A stretch of DNA of 64,000 nucleotides from Spongilla lacustris (GCA_949361645.1 OX442433.1:3157720-3221719); one strand, 5' to 3'; shown: positions 20,701-31,135, counted from the first letter of the stretch. Notes: a model not told the origin generated them from the sequence alone. Program-made: numbers and translations.

Positions 20701-23700
20701 AATATAAATATTCAGTAATGAAATCTACCAAGAATGCAGAAAGTGTCACTGTAACGTCCTTTCCTTCTTCAGATTCTCCAGGTTTCCAATAAGTAGCTGT
20801 GATTTTAGTCATTTTGAACTTTGATGAACATTTTACTGAGGTTATGTGGCATTCATGCATATAGCATGATTTGTCCATTCACAAACCACATGTTAAAACT
20901 TGAAAATGATGCCCACTTATATAGATAATGGTCATGAAGTAGATATCCATTTGCTTGATTAAATATTAATTATTCTGTCTTGCCTTCTAAAACATTACGA
21001 AGTTTTTCTCTAGCTTGTATCGAAAAGTAGCATGGTTATTTTTTTTGTTTTTTTTTTGGTAGATGTCTATATCTTGCTGCTTTGCAACGTTTCTTCACAT
21101 TTTGCTTGCCTGTAGAATACTGAATTGTACTATTTTATCCTGTTCTTGCTTAGACAGCCAAGCTAAAGTTCTGTTAATCCTGGTCTTAACCTTTCCATCA
21201 ACAAATTTGGCCAATTTTGGCATTTTGAGATCTTCTAAGATGTTGATCTGCCAATCCAAGAGTCTTCTTTGAGAACATGTTAACGTTGTGTGCAGGTGCA
21301 GATAATGTTCAAAGTGCATTCGATGTTGGTGTACTAGCAGGTCCTAGGGTGTGTAGCCGAATTTTATAGGTTTTGTAGGTTAATCGATTATTCGCGATTA
21401 CCTATATTCGGTCCACTATACATTTAGTAGAATAGCAGGATACCGATTTCATGCAGAATTTAGTTTTATAGTCGAAATAACCGATTCTGTTTTTCTTATA
21501 ATTAAGTGTCGCGATTAATCGATATTCATTTATTTTTACCTTCATCGGTAAGAAATCGATTACCCCTTTTTATCATGCCCTTCGCTTTTCCCGCGTGTTA
21601 ATTAATCGGTAAAAAGAAACATTGTGATGTAATTTAACACTTAGTCTGGGGACCCGGCTGAAGGTTACTCTCGTGCCTGGGCACGAAACTAGCTGAAGGT
21701 AATAACCATCAGTGCCGTGCACGCACAGTGCATAGGCACGGCAATTTAAATACGTTCGCGCTTTCTCCGCAGTATAGTACGTGTGCGTTAATCAAACTCG
21801 CTACGCACAGGTGCATGACTGCACCTACTTATGAACACTGCAGGACTCTTTTCCAGACCTTCTGAATATCTTACATGTCTTGATTGGCGGCTTTGTCATA
21901 TGCGTGGAGTTTCTAGCTGGTTCTGCTCAGTACTTATTGAATTGTATATTGAATGGCATGCTGTTCGAATAATGGATTATAACTGCCAATTGTGGCGGAT
22001 GAGAATTATACGTGTTCAGGCATTTTGTACCTAAAAAAAAAGGTGCATAACTATAATAATACGACTGTAGGTATTGTCAGTGTGTAAAAGCTGGACTTAT
22101 GTGTACCAGCTGCTGAGCCTCGAAAAACGGCCTGTGTTTTTAAAAATTTAATGTGAAAGAAACTTCACCGAACGTGTCGAGTCTGTCGACAACGGCAATA
22201 CCATCAATAGGTTCACGTGGAAAAACCTACGATGATTTAGACGTCTCCTCAAGATCTGCCGCGGTAAAATCATCACCAACACGTCATACTCCTAATAATG
22301 CCACCCTTGAGCTCGTGGCACCTGAAAATGTACGAAATAACCAAGCGATAATAATGCGGATCTTGTAAAACTTCTGGAGGTTCAACCCATGCAGACCCCA
22401 ATGGGGGAACTTAAAGCGCTCCCCCATACTCCCTAGCTAGATTGGGAGGGGACGCCTACCCCCTTTCCTACCCTCTGCCTATTGCGCCCCACCCCCCCGA
22501 AACTTAAAATCCTGGGTCCGCCCCTCCACTTGTCCCCGCCTTTGTTCAGCATCATGCAGCTGCATCCAGAGGACTCTGCATTTTCAAATAATCAACCGTA
22601 GTCAATAGCCAAAAGTGACTTATCAATGAAAACTACAAATGAAACTTCCACTTATATATATACATGTATACAGCAATACCATTCTACGTACACATTGCTG
22701 TGGGAACGATGTAGTTCTACATAGTACGTAAATTATTACATAATCAGTTACATGCCATTAGTACATGTAATTGGTTCGCTTTAAGTTTATGCTCGCCCAT
22801 AGTGACGACGTCGACAACAACTTTTGGACGCCAGGGACTGAACTTTTTTGTTCTATAAACGCAAACGGTCTGGCGACTGGAGCAAAAACATAAAATTGAT
22901 CTTCTTTGCCGAAACCAACAAAGAGCTAAGCTATCGGTTTCTCGGTACGTATACGCGGGTCACGTTCTTATTACTTCATGATATAGGCACAAATCCCTAT
23001 ATTAGAGTTACTCTCAATTTAATTATTTACATAATTAAGTGTTGAGTATATTGAACTCAATAGAGTATTGATCATGTAAGATTTACTATTGCATCTTCTT
23101 CAGTTTTCTTTACTCTTATATCACTAACTGACCGGACCACCCTGTACTGCAGTTCAAAGAATTTGATTGAAGCACTGGATAGTTCAACTGCATTTTGCTC
23201 ATTTATCGGTAAGATAAGTGATCATCTGATACCATATTTAAATACCTGTATAGTTAAAAATAAATGAATCATGCAATAACTTAGCCATATAGCTATGGTT
23301 TATAGGTACAGACAATAATCACTGTAGCTGGGTATTATAAGTAGCATTCCACTTGTAGATTATCAGAGTGACAAGTTGAAAATTTGAAATGCTTCCGATA
23401 ATCAGTGATAGGAAATCCTAGTATCTGCATGTGTGTATGTATTAATTGGTAGTTGCCTTATGTACGTACACGTACCTCAACATCTACTGCTGGGGATGTC
23501 TTAACTGGTTGTAATAATTTGCACCACATGTCGCCAACTATTTCATCACATCTCCCATCAACATTCAATGTATTTTCTTCAGTGTTCAGGTTTTTGTTAC
23601 GCAGGGATCTCACCCCTTTCTGCCCACTGAGGCATTGTTACTGCCAACTTGTTAGGATCCAAAGTCTGTGTTCATTTCTCTTATCAGTCTCTACTTTCTG

Positions 23701-24880
23701 CTTCTTGCCTCTCTTGGCTCATGCAGGTCCCCTTGCATCTTTAGGCTCAGGTACTGCTTTCTGCCACCATGGTATCTAGTTGTATCCCTCAGTTTGGGAT
23801 TTTAGTATATCTCAGCACATTTACATCCCAGCATTGGTACTCACCCTCAGTTAAGGTTCTGGGCTCCAATCATTAGTACAAGGCATTACTCATGTATATC
23901 TACCATATAATTCTCCATCCAATTCTCTCCTGGCTGTCCTCCTCCTTACTCTACCTTTCTTTTCCTTTCCACAGTGATATATGAGCATTACAGACATGAA
24001 AATCACCTTTTGAGTAATTGGTTTAATTTATTTTGCAAAATATTCTTTAATAGAGTCTCTCTTCAGTTTAAATGTATGTCTCTCATTGCAGGATCTTTAT
24101 ACTACTATGCAATTCTCCAGTTATCCATCTGGTGGATATGTCATGTGGCTATACTATTGTGGAAAATAAGATTTCCATTTCATGCAAAACGATTTGAAAA
24201 GCGTTTAATAATCCATGTACTGGTTGTGCTACTAGCTCTGTTACTGCCTACTGTTCCAGTCATTGCAAGTTTTACAACTGGAGGTTTTATAAGTAGCAAT
24301 CAACCGCCATTGCTCTGTGTTTCCAGAAGCAGTAATGCCATTTACTACTCTTTTGCCCTCCCCATCAGTGTTATTATGGCTACTGGTACATCATTACTGG
24401 TCCTGCTTCTGGTGACTGTTATGAAGGTACCAATAGTTTCATTTATGTGTTATATCAATACTGTTCACAGCTCAATTCTTCCATTAGCACCATATAAGTG
24501 GCGCAGGAAAAACATCCAAAACGAAAATTCACTTTGGTACTGCAGAGGGAAAGCTATTTGTTATTTTGTGCTACTATGTTATTCTTGGATCAGAGGCCCT
24601 TACAACATTTGCAGTAAATGTTAAACACATTGAGGCATATATTACAGCTGTTACAATGTACTTTGCCTGTGAAGCTGCTGGAAGTGGTGCAAGTGGAAAA
24701 TGTGACAGTGAAATGAAAACTTATTCATCCCTGAATAATGTTGGTATTAATACCACTGCCTATGTCTTATTCAGCATGCTGCCAGCATTAAACCTACTCT
24801 ATGTGATACAAGTTGGAGAGCTAAAACAACACTGCACATCATGTATCAAACACCATGCAAAGTTCATTCTGCCTGGGTGA
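14213..24880 (+). CDS. Frizzled-type (class F) seven-transmembrane receptor
   Basis: Exons 14213-14615, 14857-15097, 15157-15212, 23104-23208, 24092-24426 and 24488-24880, all with GT-AG junctions in matching phase, total 1533 bases (511 codons with stop). Exon 1 is a cysteine-rich domain with ten Cys, as in Frizzled CRDs that bind Wnt ligands. Exon 2 adds a linker and TM1; exon 5 has the IWWICHVAILLW helix typical of class F TM3 and also TM4-TM5; exon 6 carries TM6-TM7. No KTxxxW Dishevelled-binding motif follows TM7; the tail is short and Cys-containing (CTSCIKHH). The signal-peptide exon upstream was not found. Family members act in the plasma membrane. Intron 3 is 7.9 kb and transposon-filled; the others are 58-883 bp. 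No stop or frameshift was seen. It could be Frizzled or a sponge Frizzled-like paralogue. Confidence 0.8.
14690..14830 (+). repeat. (GTGTGC)n microsatellite
   Basis: Alternating GTGTGC units inside the first receptor intron. Long open frames reading through the exon and this array are artefacts. Confidence 0.9.
14857..15097 (+). CDS. Frizzled-type receptor exon: linker and TM1
   Basis: It opens after TTATTAG and ends before GTAATT. It encodes GICLPQCGKW, then a helix with TIFILSAITGFGAGVLVLIL and a basic WRKK stop-transfer end. Three Cys lie in the linker. Confidence 0.8.
15157..15212 (+). CDS. Frizzled-type receptor exon: TM2 part
   Basis: A 56-base exon between TTTTCAG and GTAAGT, coding MLVFPSVIIVYMSVTTIIP; the phase agrees with both neighbours. 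The matching of Met across the junction supports it. Confidence 0.7.
15267..15480. repeat. 214-bp hairpin in receptor intron 3
   Basis: Left arm CTCTCTGAGAAAGGTAGTGG to ATATATTTAGC; right arm GCTAAATATAGG to CCACTAACTCTCTCAGATG. Arms of about 100 bases. It is related to the repeat at 9405-9590. Confidence 0.8.
15600..15990 (-). pseudogene. restriction-like endonuclease region of R2-like element B
   Basis: The minus strand reads RPADVLAANW...LAALDFTVTSPL near 15960-15880: an R-P-x-D pair followed after about 14 residues by D-F-T-V. This is the (K/R)PD...D pattern of the PD-(D/E)XK-like endonuclease in early-branching non-LTR elements. Further on is CAELGWVSIPLAVETYGCWG (ORF 15851-15600). The endonuclease would nick the target DNA. 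Stops between the two parts show it is inactive. Confidence 0.5.
16077..16370 (-). pseudogene. zinc-knuckle region of R2-like element B
   Basis: The frame ends in CPYCPAHSLDSLGHHALTC, a C-x2-C-x9-H-x4-C knuckle placed between RT and endonuclease, the position of the CCHC motif in R2-type elements. Upstream part: AWLSVIPSPCRA in a shifted frame (16473-16213). Confidence 0.55.
16475..17510 (-). pseudogene. reverse transcriptase of R2-like element B
   Basis: It contains RRLVGKCLCAVE and QFGVASPSGAEKVIHGL (17510-17286), block A as KIDVRNAF, then LQQGDPLSPALFFCLVLQVL and the catalytic block WYQDDGVITG (17311-16685), followed by SRGGIGLRSLSDHSAACYIA (16663-16475). YQDD replaces the YLDD of copy A but keeps both catalytic Asp. 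Several frame changes split the domain into three open pieces. Confidence 0.65.
17655..18295 (-). pseudogene. 7TM receptor fragment inside the retroelement
   Basis: An uninterrupted frame of about 210 codons reads through five hydrophobic helices: YICVAILCIVGPISYG, IYLVGHTMLCFSIGLIAV, LAIAYLVLLIFVLSINVIFF, AVWILLMFALPLITITTF and NVLLYALLRLFGLVLYIVSF. With a Cys before the second helix and a Cys pair in the loop after the third, it looks like TM2 to TM6 of a rhodopsin-like (class A) receptor. TM1 and TM7 are missing. The frame runs on at its end into RT sequence (FFSYKGLVNLL), so the fragment is fused to the element on the same strand. It has no introns and no stops. I cannot name the receptor subfamily. 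Confidence 0.55.
18311..18805 (-). repeat. duplicated RT segment of element B
   Basis: About 490 bases closely matching 17161-17648, in the same orientation, on the other side of the 7TM fragment. Both contain AAATATTTGGAGACAAGG and AAGATTAAATAATAAATGC. The other copy lacks about 26 bases between two GAAC words present here. Confidence 0.8.
18890..19720 (-). pseudogene. N-terminal zinc-finger and linker region of element B
   Basis: Fragments CTVHGCPELVAPTM (19660-19620), PVSWLKEHNLYVCSDCQS, and RPTFARVLSAALRNALHEN (19466-19233) match in order the N-terminal region of copy A. Frames change at least four times. Confidence 0.5.
20020..20095 (-). pseudogene. Cys-rich N-terminal motif of element B
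   Basis: The minus strand reads GCRSCACVKAKRPFVNCHA then GKHGGC: a C-x2-C-x-C...C...C cluster. It lies directly upstream of the finger region and is plausibly the start of the element's protein. Confidence 0.4.
20690..21319 (-). pseudogene. possible decayed coding region, family unknown
   Basis: Two minus-strand frames look protein-like: 21319-21095, with KLAKFVDGKVKTRINRTLAW then LSKQEQDKIVQFS, and 20878-20690, with YWKPGESEEGKDVTVTLSAF and LVDFI. The spacing suggests one gene with a lost middle. I do not recognise the family, and stops separate the parts. Confidence 0.25.
22480..22535 (-). repeat. possible hAT-type element end
   Basis: CCCCCC...AAATCCTGGGTCCGCCCCT resembles the inverted form of CAGGGGCGGA-type hAT ends, as at 39394. 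The partner end was not found. Confidence 0.3.
23104..23208 (+). CDS. Frizzled-type receptor exon: TM2 end and first extracellular loop
   Basis: Acceptor CTTCTTCAG, donor GTAAGAT. Reads FFTLISLTDRTTLYCSSKN and STAFCSFIG. It joins exon 3 in phase across 7.9 kb. A nearer CTGCAG acceptor (23157-23160) would give a stop and was not used. Confidence 0.7.
24092..24426 (+). CDS. Frizzled-type receptor exon: TM3 to TM5
   Basis: Acceptor CATTGCAG, donor GTACCA. Contains YYYAILQLSIWWICHVAIL, the basic loop HAKRFEKR, a TM4 helix ending in LALLLPTVPVIAS, and TM5 with ALPISVIMATGTSLLVLLL. Confidence 0.8.
24488..24880 (+). CDS. Frizzled-type receptor last exon: TM6, TM7, tail
   Basis: Acceptor TTCCATTAG after a 61-bp intron. 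Reads TAEGKLFVILCYYVILG (TM6), an extracellular loop with MYFACEAAGSG, then TAYVLFSMLPALNLLYVI (TM7), and stops at TGA 24878-24880. Confidence 0.8.
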   Translation, partial: HHISGAGKTSKTKIHFGTAEGKLFVILCYYVILGSEALTTFAVNVKHIEAYITAVTMYFACEAAGSGASGKCDSEMKTYSSLNNVGINTTAYVLFSMLPALNLLYVIQVGELKQHCTSCIKHHAKFILPG

Positions 24881-24929
24881 TTATAAACATGGTCTTTGAA
24901 TCTCAATAGCCACAAATGTAAACTGCATT

Positions 24930-24935
24930 AATAAA
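24930..24935 (+). promoter_or_regulatory. polyadenylation signal AATAAA
   Basis: AATAAA 50 bases after the receptor stop codon, a plausible 3' end signal for that transcript. Confidence 0.45.
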
Positions 24936-25432
24936 TGTGTTTGCATGTTAGATGAAGTAGAAGGTTCAGCTAAACGACTCGATTTTAGTATTTCAGAATG
25001 CATTAATGTTGGCAAACTGAAGATTTGCTTTTTAAAATATACACTTTCTTTGTCCATCAGATAAAATCATAATTAGGCGTATTACAAATAGCATGCTGCC
25101 CAGCACATTTCACAACGAAAGACATCAGACTTCAGGTCCATCAACGTAACCAGGTTCATGTCTTGTATCGTTGATGCATGGTATTTTTAAATTGCATTTA
25201 TAACTGCATTGCTATACCTTAATTGAAAAACCTTGGTTCCAAACTCATCAGTAAAAGAGAGTACTAGACAGGGTGTTAACACCCAATCAGTAGCCCATCT
25301 TAATTGAATAACACAGCAGCAACATGTGTGCACACTTCCCCCGAGCTACATGTAAGAGACAATAGTTTCTAAAATCATTATAAACAATGATCGCATCTCA
25401 CCCAGTCATACATATGCATGTACATGTGCAGC

Positions 25433-26179
25433 TAGCCTCGTCCCCAGGCCCTGCTTTTATAAGCTGCGGGGGTATACTGGCAGGGTCCTAGCGCGCATGC
25501 GCTAGCCATTACCAATACGCTTGGTAATCGCATACTGTTGTTTGTAAATCTTTCCGTACACCATCTCGTTCTCAGCGTAAACTCTTCCTCATGTAGAGTT
25601 TCGTACGTGGACTTACTACCCTTGCTCCTTGGACCACCTCTACGATTGGTACGTGTAGGCTGGCCACCTCACGCTACTTGCCATCTTTAGCCGAAGCCAC
25701 AATGCTGACAACCTACTTGTACTCTCGTGGTGCGCACTCATTGGAGATACCCTCGGCCTACAGTAACACTTGGCACAAATTGAGGCCTTGTCCGTCGATA
25801 CCTCGTCACGAAAAGTTTTCCATATGTAGGGTAGTTCCAAGGGTTAGTGAGTGCGCACCACGAGAGTACAAGTAGGTTGTCAGCATTGTGGCTTCGGCTA
25901 AAAATGGCAAGTAGCGTGAGGTGGCCAGCCTACACGTACCAATCGTAGAGGTGGTCCAAGGACTCGGCAAGGAGCAAGGGTAGTAAGTCCACGTACGAGT
26001 CTGGGACGAGGCAGAGTTTACGCTGAGAACGAGATGGTGTACGGAAAGGTTTACAAACAACAGTATGCGATTACCTAGCGTATTGGTAATGGCTAGCGCA
26101 TGCGCACTAGGACCCTGCCAGTATAGGCCCTGTTTTTCGCCCCCGCAACTTATAAAAACAGGGCCTGGGATCGAGGCTA
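25433..26179. mobile_element. 747-bp foldback element with 9-bp target duplication
   Basis: Termini TAGCCTCGTCCC and its inverse at the right end; arms of roughly 300 bases pair almost throughout (for example GCGCATGCGCTAGCCATTAC, and CTTGTACTCTCGTGGTGCGC). Both sides carry ATGTGCAGC (25424-25432 and 26180-26188). Very long inverted ends plus a 9-bp duplication fit a Mutator-like foldback; this is inference. No transposase gene is present. Confidence 0.8.
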
Positions 26180-26189
26180 ATGTGCAGCA

Positions 26190-27530
26190 TACAGTCACCA
26201 GCTCTCCTATTCAGTAGTTCAACTGCCACCCATGTAGATTTCATGTAGGATTATCTTTACCTTTGCTTTTAAAATGTAATGCAATGCCTATGCTATGATA
26301 AAGGATGGTCTGAACCCAGCCACTACAGGTATACAGGTATAAAAATGAATGTACCAGACATTTAGCCTGATTTAAGGCAACAATCAAGCCTCTGATAGTA
26401 GTAAGCTTCAAAAAGTTTGCATGCCCTGAGCTTCTCCTGACCTGGCCAGGGCCATCGCCATAGGTCCGGTCCTACGGTTTTATAACCGGTGTCTGAGGAT
26501 TTGGTGACCCACCGGATCAGGTGACTCCCGGTCTCTGTATCCTAGGATACAATGACAGTGGAGGATTATGGTGGGGGGTTCACCAATGGAGGAAAGTACC
26601 TTTGGCAGCTAGGGGGTGCGGATGAGAGCTGTATAAGCTCCCCACTGAACAGGGGTTGGGCCAAAAGCTTTGCAAGTTATCATATGATTACTGCTTTTCA
26701 GAATCAAATTCTGTTCAATACTTTTCAAAAATTGTACATGTGTATGCGCATGCATGCAACCCCTATAGCTAAATCATATACAATCCGCTTTTTGATGATC
26801 ATTCTATATTGTTTTAGTGTATATGCATACCTTGGACTTATAGTCTAACGACGGACAAGAAAATAGTGCAAAATTGACTTCATTGCCATTCGGAAAGTGA
26901 AAAGCCAGGTAGATTGACTGACTGCAGCGCTACATGCACTTAAAACGGAAAACTCTGTATAAAGCGCCACAGCACCAGTGACTAGTACATGTAGATAACC
27001 ACCTGAACCATATGGAGAAATCAACGGACACGAAAGTTGCGGTTTGTAAGTTTTTGGATTTCATTCCGCGGTACGTTCCATGGAGAATGTATGGCGTTTT
27101 TACTAACGGACCTGCAACTTTTGCCACCCTCTAATACTACTCTAAATGATGTTTAAATGTAGGCAATTTCAAATTTTATACCTTGTATCGTCCAAAATTC
27201 TGGGACCATTTCTGAAAATATGATATTCCATAGACTTGTACAGAAAATGGAAAAAAATCATGCTAATTAAGATATTCCATTAGTTATAACTAATGAACAG
27301 AGGGGGGTTAGAACTTTTGCCACCCTCTGAAACAATTCTACAACTATCCAAATAATATAATATATGAAAGAAGTGGATGTTGTCGTGAAAAATTTGGGGA
27401 CCATTTTTAAAAATAGTAAATCAGTTTTGGTGCAATAAGGCGCCATTTTTAAATGGCGTTTCTATGTGTTGCCATAGATATTTAGTAAAATCAAGGATAT
27501 TCCATAGTTAATAAAATGAGACTAGGACAC
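26190..27530. other. no gene recognised
   Basis: Stops in all frames. The phrase ACTTTTGCCACCCTCT occurs twice (near 27117 and 27312), suggesting an internally repeated, otherwise unidentified element. Confidence 0.4.
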
Positions 27531-27798
27531 ATTTTGCAAAGCTGGAGTCGAGCAGAGGGCGTGGTGGGCCAGGTGCCGCCCCGTGCCGGGGGTAACTACT
27601 AGTACATGACTAAAAGCTTCGAGTCTGTGTTTTCTGCAAGACAGATCGATGTATTGAAATGATGTTAGGCTGCTTACCTCGACCGGCTGCTCAGACAAGA
27701 GATGTAGGCATACACGTAGCTGTAGCTGGATCTGAGCTATCCAAGTGCATCCTGATGTCTACATTGGCGACGAGGGTGCATGGGATAGCTAAGAAGGA

Positions 27799-30132
27799 TG
27801 GCAGGGGAGTGCACTGTGCAAAAACTTTGTTATACGATAGCGTATTCTATAGCGTATATTTGAATATACACCTTAAATATACACACCAGCGTATAGAACC
27901 ATATACGCAGGTGCGTATATTCAAATATAACCGATCACGCGACATTTGTGGTTGCTTAGCAAACCGTTAAATTCACTTTGTGGCTACGTTGTCGGTCACC
28001 GTATACTAAGTGCTTCATGTTCCGTATATTATCCTCCTACCACTCCCACCCCTCGTTCCCGATCCAGTTTAGTAAATTTAAAATTTTAATCATTTTGCAC
28101 ATGTACAACAAAACAACAAACTATAACAGTCCGAGGCGGCAATCTGCATATATTCGATCCAAGGCACCTGTACAGAATACGAACAATAAATTCATATCGT
28201 AAAAAAAAAAACTTCACTCACCACATATCATATCCTCGTTCTGTTTATACATGATTCTATATATAAAGCAACAGATACATTATCGGGTAAGTGATATGCT
28301 TACCTTTCTTGTCTCCTATCTCCGATGTTTGACTTAAAACAATGGAACAGTGGGGGTTAAACACTTACCGTACCGTCCAGTCGGAGTATGCAAGTTAAAA
28401 AAAACCTTAGCAAAACACAACAAATGAATAGGCCTATACCTTTTTCTATCGCGCTCCATTGTGCCTGTTGTTGTATCATTTCGGTTGTTCAACCGAACGG
28501 GAACACTTGGGACACTTGCCAACCTAGTGCAAATAGAGAAAGGTGAATTCATTCTTTAGCAACTGCAACACATAATACCGGTAACTTGTACACTCTGGAA
28601 AGACGAACTATTGCCATTTAACGATCAAAACCCTGATCTCAGCGCGATTCTTACAGTTCTTCTGTCTGTTCATACCAAAAGCAACACGACCATAAAATAG
28701 CCCGCCTAAAATCTACAAATCACATGCACGGTTAGTTAACCACATTTCTAATTGGAGCACTTTTGTATCGTACTACACAACCATTTGTACAGGGGTCCAA
28801 TAGGGTAGGCATTCTACTGCTTCCATTGTAGCATTTACTGGGATCCGATGTGATCATGACCAAACTCAACTGGCGAGTTGGCATAGGTAGCAGACATACA
28901 TGTATATAGCTAACCTTTGACGTCCAGCAGCATTAATAGAAGCAAAGTAGCACTCCTTCCCAGACTTCGATGCCTACACACCTTCCTACCTCACGTGGGT
29001 CCGGTTACGGGTCTGACCACTCATGAATTAATTCTATGTAAACAGTGGGATTTTATGGAATGAAATATACGCAGTAGTATAACTCACTACAGTATATTCA
29101 AATATACTCTTAAGAATACACTATTGTATATTTTGAAGGTGTGCTTATATATTTGACACTTGCGTATTCTCAAATATACACGGTCGTACACTTTAAATAT
29201 ACTACACAGGTTATAATTTGCGCATTCCTCAAATATACGCATAAATATACACTATCGTATAGCAAACTTTTTGCACAGTGGTGTGACGCGTCAACGGAAG
29301 ACTGGTTGAGTTAATACGTCGAGCGGCTAGAACATTTCTTCCTGGCAAATAAAGTGGAAGCCGAACAGAAAAAGGACGCTTTCCTTGCCTGTATTACATT
29401 TGGCCTGCTCCGAGCGCTCGTAGCACCCCAGAAATTGAAAGACCGAACGTACGAGCAACTGGTACGTCGCAGACTTAACGATACACGTAGCGCCTAAACC
29501 TCTAGTCATCGCAGAACGTACGGTTCCACAAACGGAACAAAAGGAGGGAGAAAGTGTGATATGTGGTATGCAGCAAGTTTGCAGAACTGTGCGTTTGGTG
29601 CGACGTTATCAGAGACGCTGAGAGACAGGGTGTTCTTTGGTATGAGGGACGAGGGGGTACAGAAGAGACTCCTCACAAAGGCAGACCTCAGATTTGCCAA
29701 GGTGCTGGAGACAGCGGAAATAGCGGAAAGGGAGACTAAAGACGCGCAGAACAGTTGCAGAGTGTCACAGAACAGGAAGTACATCAAGTGGCAGCACCAC
29801 CAAGAAGAGGGAGACCGTCAGGCCTAGGGGCTTGCAACAGGTGTGGAGGAGCGCATGATACTCAACAGTGCAGGTTCAGAAACCAAGTTTGCAGGAAATG
29901 GGGGCAAATTGAGAGGGTGTGTTGTGCAAAGAAAAGGGCAGAAGGAACAGGTGTTGGAAAGGGTGTACCCACTAGAGACCACTCTGTGAAGGAACTAAAG
30001 GGGGACGATGAAAGCAAAGAAGAATGGGACAGACTGAAATGGGGATCACTACATGGCCTAGCAAAAGACAAGAGAAATGGAATGAAACAGAGGACAATGG
30101 GTAAACCTATATGTATGTGGAGTTCATCATGA
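27799..30132 (+). pseudogene. gypsy-like gag, interrupted and frameshifted
   Basis: Protein fragments in order: an ATG at 27799 just before the insertion at 27812-29280; then VERLEHFFLANKVEAEQKK; then CAFGATLSETLRDRVFFGMR (29561-29827), the usual gag pattern before a nucleocapsid; then the zinc knuckle CNRCGGAHDTQQC near 29833-29871. A second knuckle has lost a Cys (CRKWGQ). Frame changes occur near 29480 and 29800. Gag would package retrotransposon RNA. The start of a protease-like segment follows at 30100 and is cut off by the minisatellite. Confidence 0.6.
27812..29280. mobile_element. CACTG-ended non-autonomous element with GTG duplication
   Basis: Both ends read CACTGTGCAAAAA inward, and similarity continues through TTTG-TATACGATAG. 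GTG occurs on both sides (27809-27811 and 29281-29283). CACTG/CACTA ends with a 3-bp duplication are characters of the CACTA (EnSpm) superfamily; assignment is by inference. Near both ends AAATATAC-type words repeat. The interior of 1.2 kb shows no transposase. Confidence 0.65.
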
Positions 30133-30164
30133 ATGAACAACTGCTATGTATCAATACAATTGGT

Positions 30165-30725
30165 TGTACCCCAAATTGTACAGGCCTGTACAATTTTATA
30201 GGCCTGTACCACTGTACAGGCCACTACCCCTCCCTGTACATGCCATTACCCTTGTACAGACCTGCACCCCTGTACAAGCCTGTACCTTTGTACAGTTCTG
30301 TACACCCCCCCCCCCCCCCCCCAGTACAGGCCTGTACCCGTGTCCAGGTCACTACCCCTCCCTGTACATGCCATTACCCTTGTACAGGCCTGCACCCCTG
30401 TACAAGCCTATACCCTTGTACAGTCCTGTACCCCCAACCCCCCCCCCCCCCCCACCCACCCCAGTACAGGCCTGTACCCCTGTCCAGGCTTGTACCCCTG
30501 TACCCCTCCCTGCATGAACACGCCTTTATCCCTGTACAAGCCTGTACCCACTGTACAGTCCTGTACACCCCCCCCCCCCCCCCCCCCCCCGCCAGTACAG
30601 GCTTGTATCCCTGTACCCCTCCTTGAACATGCCTGTATCCCTGAGCAGGCCTGTACCCCTCCGTGAACAGTGGTACAGGCCTATACCTCTCCCTGTATCC
30701 TTTCACAGGATTGTACTGCTGTACA
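30165..30725 (+). repeat. CCTGTACAGGCCTGTACCCC minisatellite
   Basis: Tandem units built of TGTACAGGCCTGTAC and CCCTGTACAAGCC, with three long C runs. It is open in several frames on both strands; the proline-rich ORFs here are artefacts. Confidence 0.9.
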
Positions 30726-30814
30726 TGTATAGTTCATGTCTCTACTCAAAGCATGGCTTTATAACCTCTTCTGTTGTTTTGGGTGGCCATCCCTCCTGAA
30801 TAGGCTGAAACACC

Positions 30815-31135
30815 CTTGCTAACACCAGGTCCCTTCATTGTTGTTGTTCTTCCTATTTTTGCCACCTCAACCAGGAGGGTTTGTAGTTTGGAATGTCCCT
30901 CCTTCCTCCTCATCCATTTGTGCCATCTGCATGTCGGCCACCACTGGGAGACGTGAAAGTGCATGAGCATTTGTGTGCTGAGTGGTACTCTTGTACCTGA
31001 TATCAAGACAGGGCTAGCCTACCGCATATACCAATGCAACCGTGCTGCCGTCACTGCTGGTAATCCCTTTTCCAGGTTGAGAATGGACACCAAGGGATGG
31101 TGGTCTGTCACCAGTGTGAAATGGGGAGGAACTCT
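30815..31135 (-). pseudogene. gypsy-type RNase H fragment
   Basis: The minus strand reads FTLVTDHHPLVSILNLEKGL then AVTAARL, and further on NAHALSRLPVVADMQ in a shifted frame. TDHxPL and the ADALSRLP-type end are hallmarks of gypsy RNase H. One stop and one frame change lie between. Confidence 0.6.

Larger units (their letters stand above)
20130..23100. other. remaining part of receptor intron 3
   Basis: Mostly AT-rich sequence without clear genes. Noted items are the possible decayed ORF at 20690-21319, clustered ATTAATCGAT-type words at 21370-21600, and a TCCGCCCCT-ended repeat near 22500. The frame 22153-22368 (+) has no recognisable domain. Confidence 0.4.

Noticed and set aside
23157..23208. 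CTGCAG acceptor for receptor exon 4
   Set aside because: It would join out of phase to a stop; the acceptor at 23101-23103 keeps the frame.
24488..24540. KTSKTK as a KTxxxW Dishevelled-binding motif
   Set aside because: It lies before TM6, not after TM7, and lacks the Trp.
24427..24624. Read-through of receptor exon 5 into 24624
   Set aside because: The read-through loses TM6/TM7; splicing to 24488 restores class F helices in phase.
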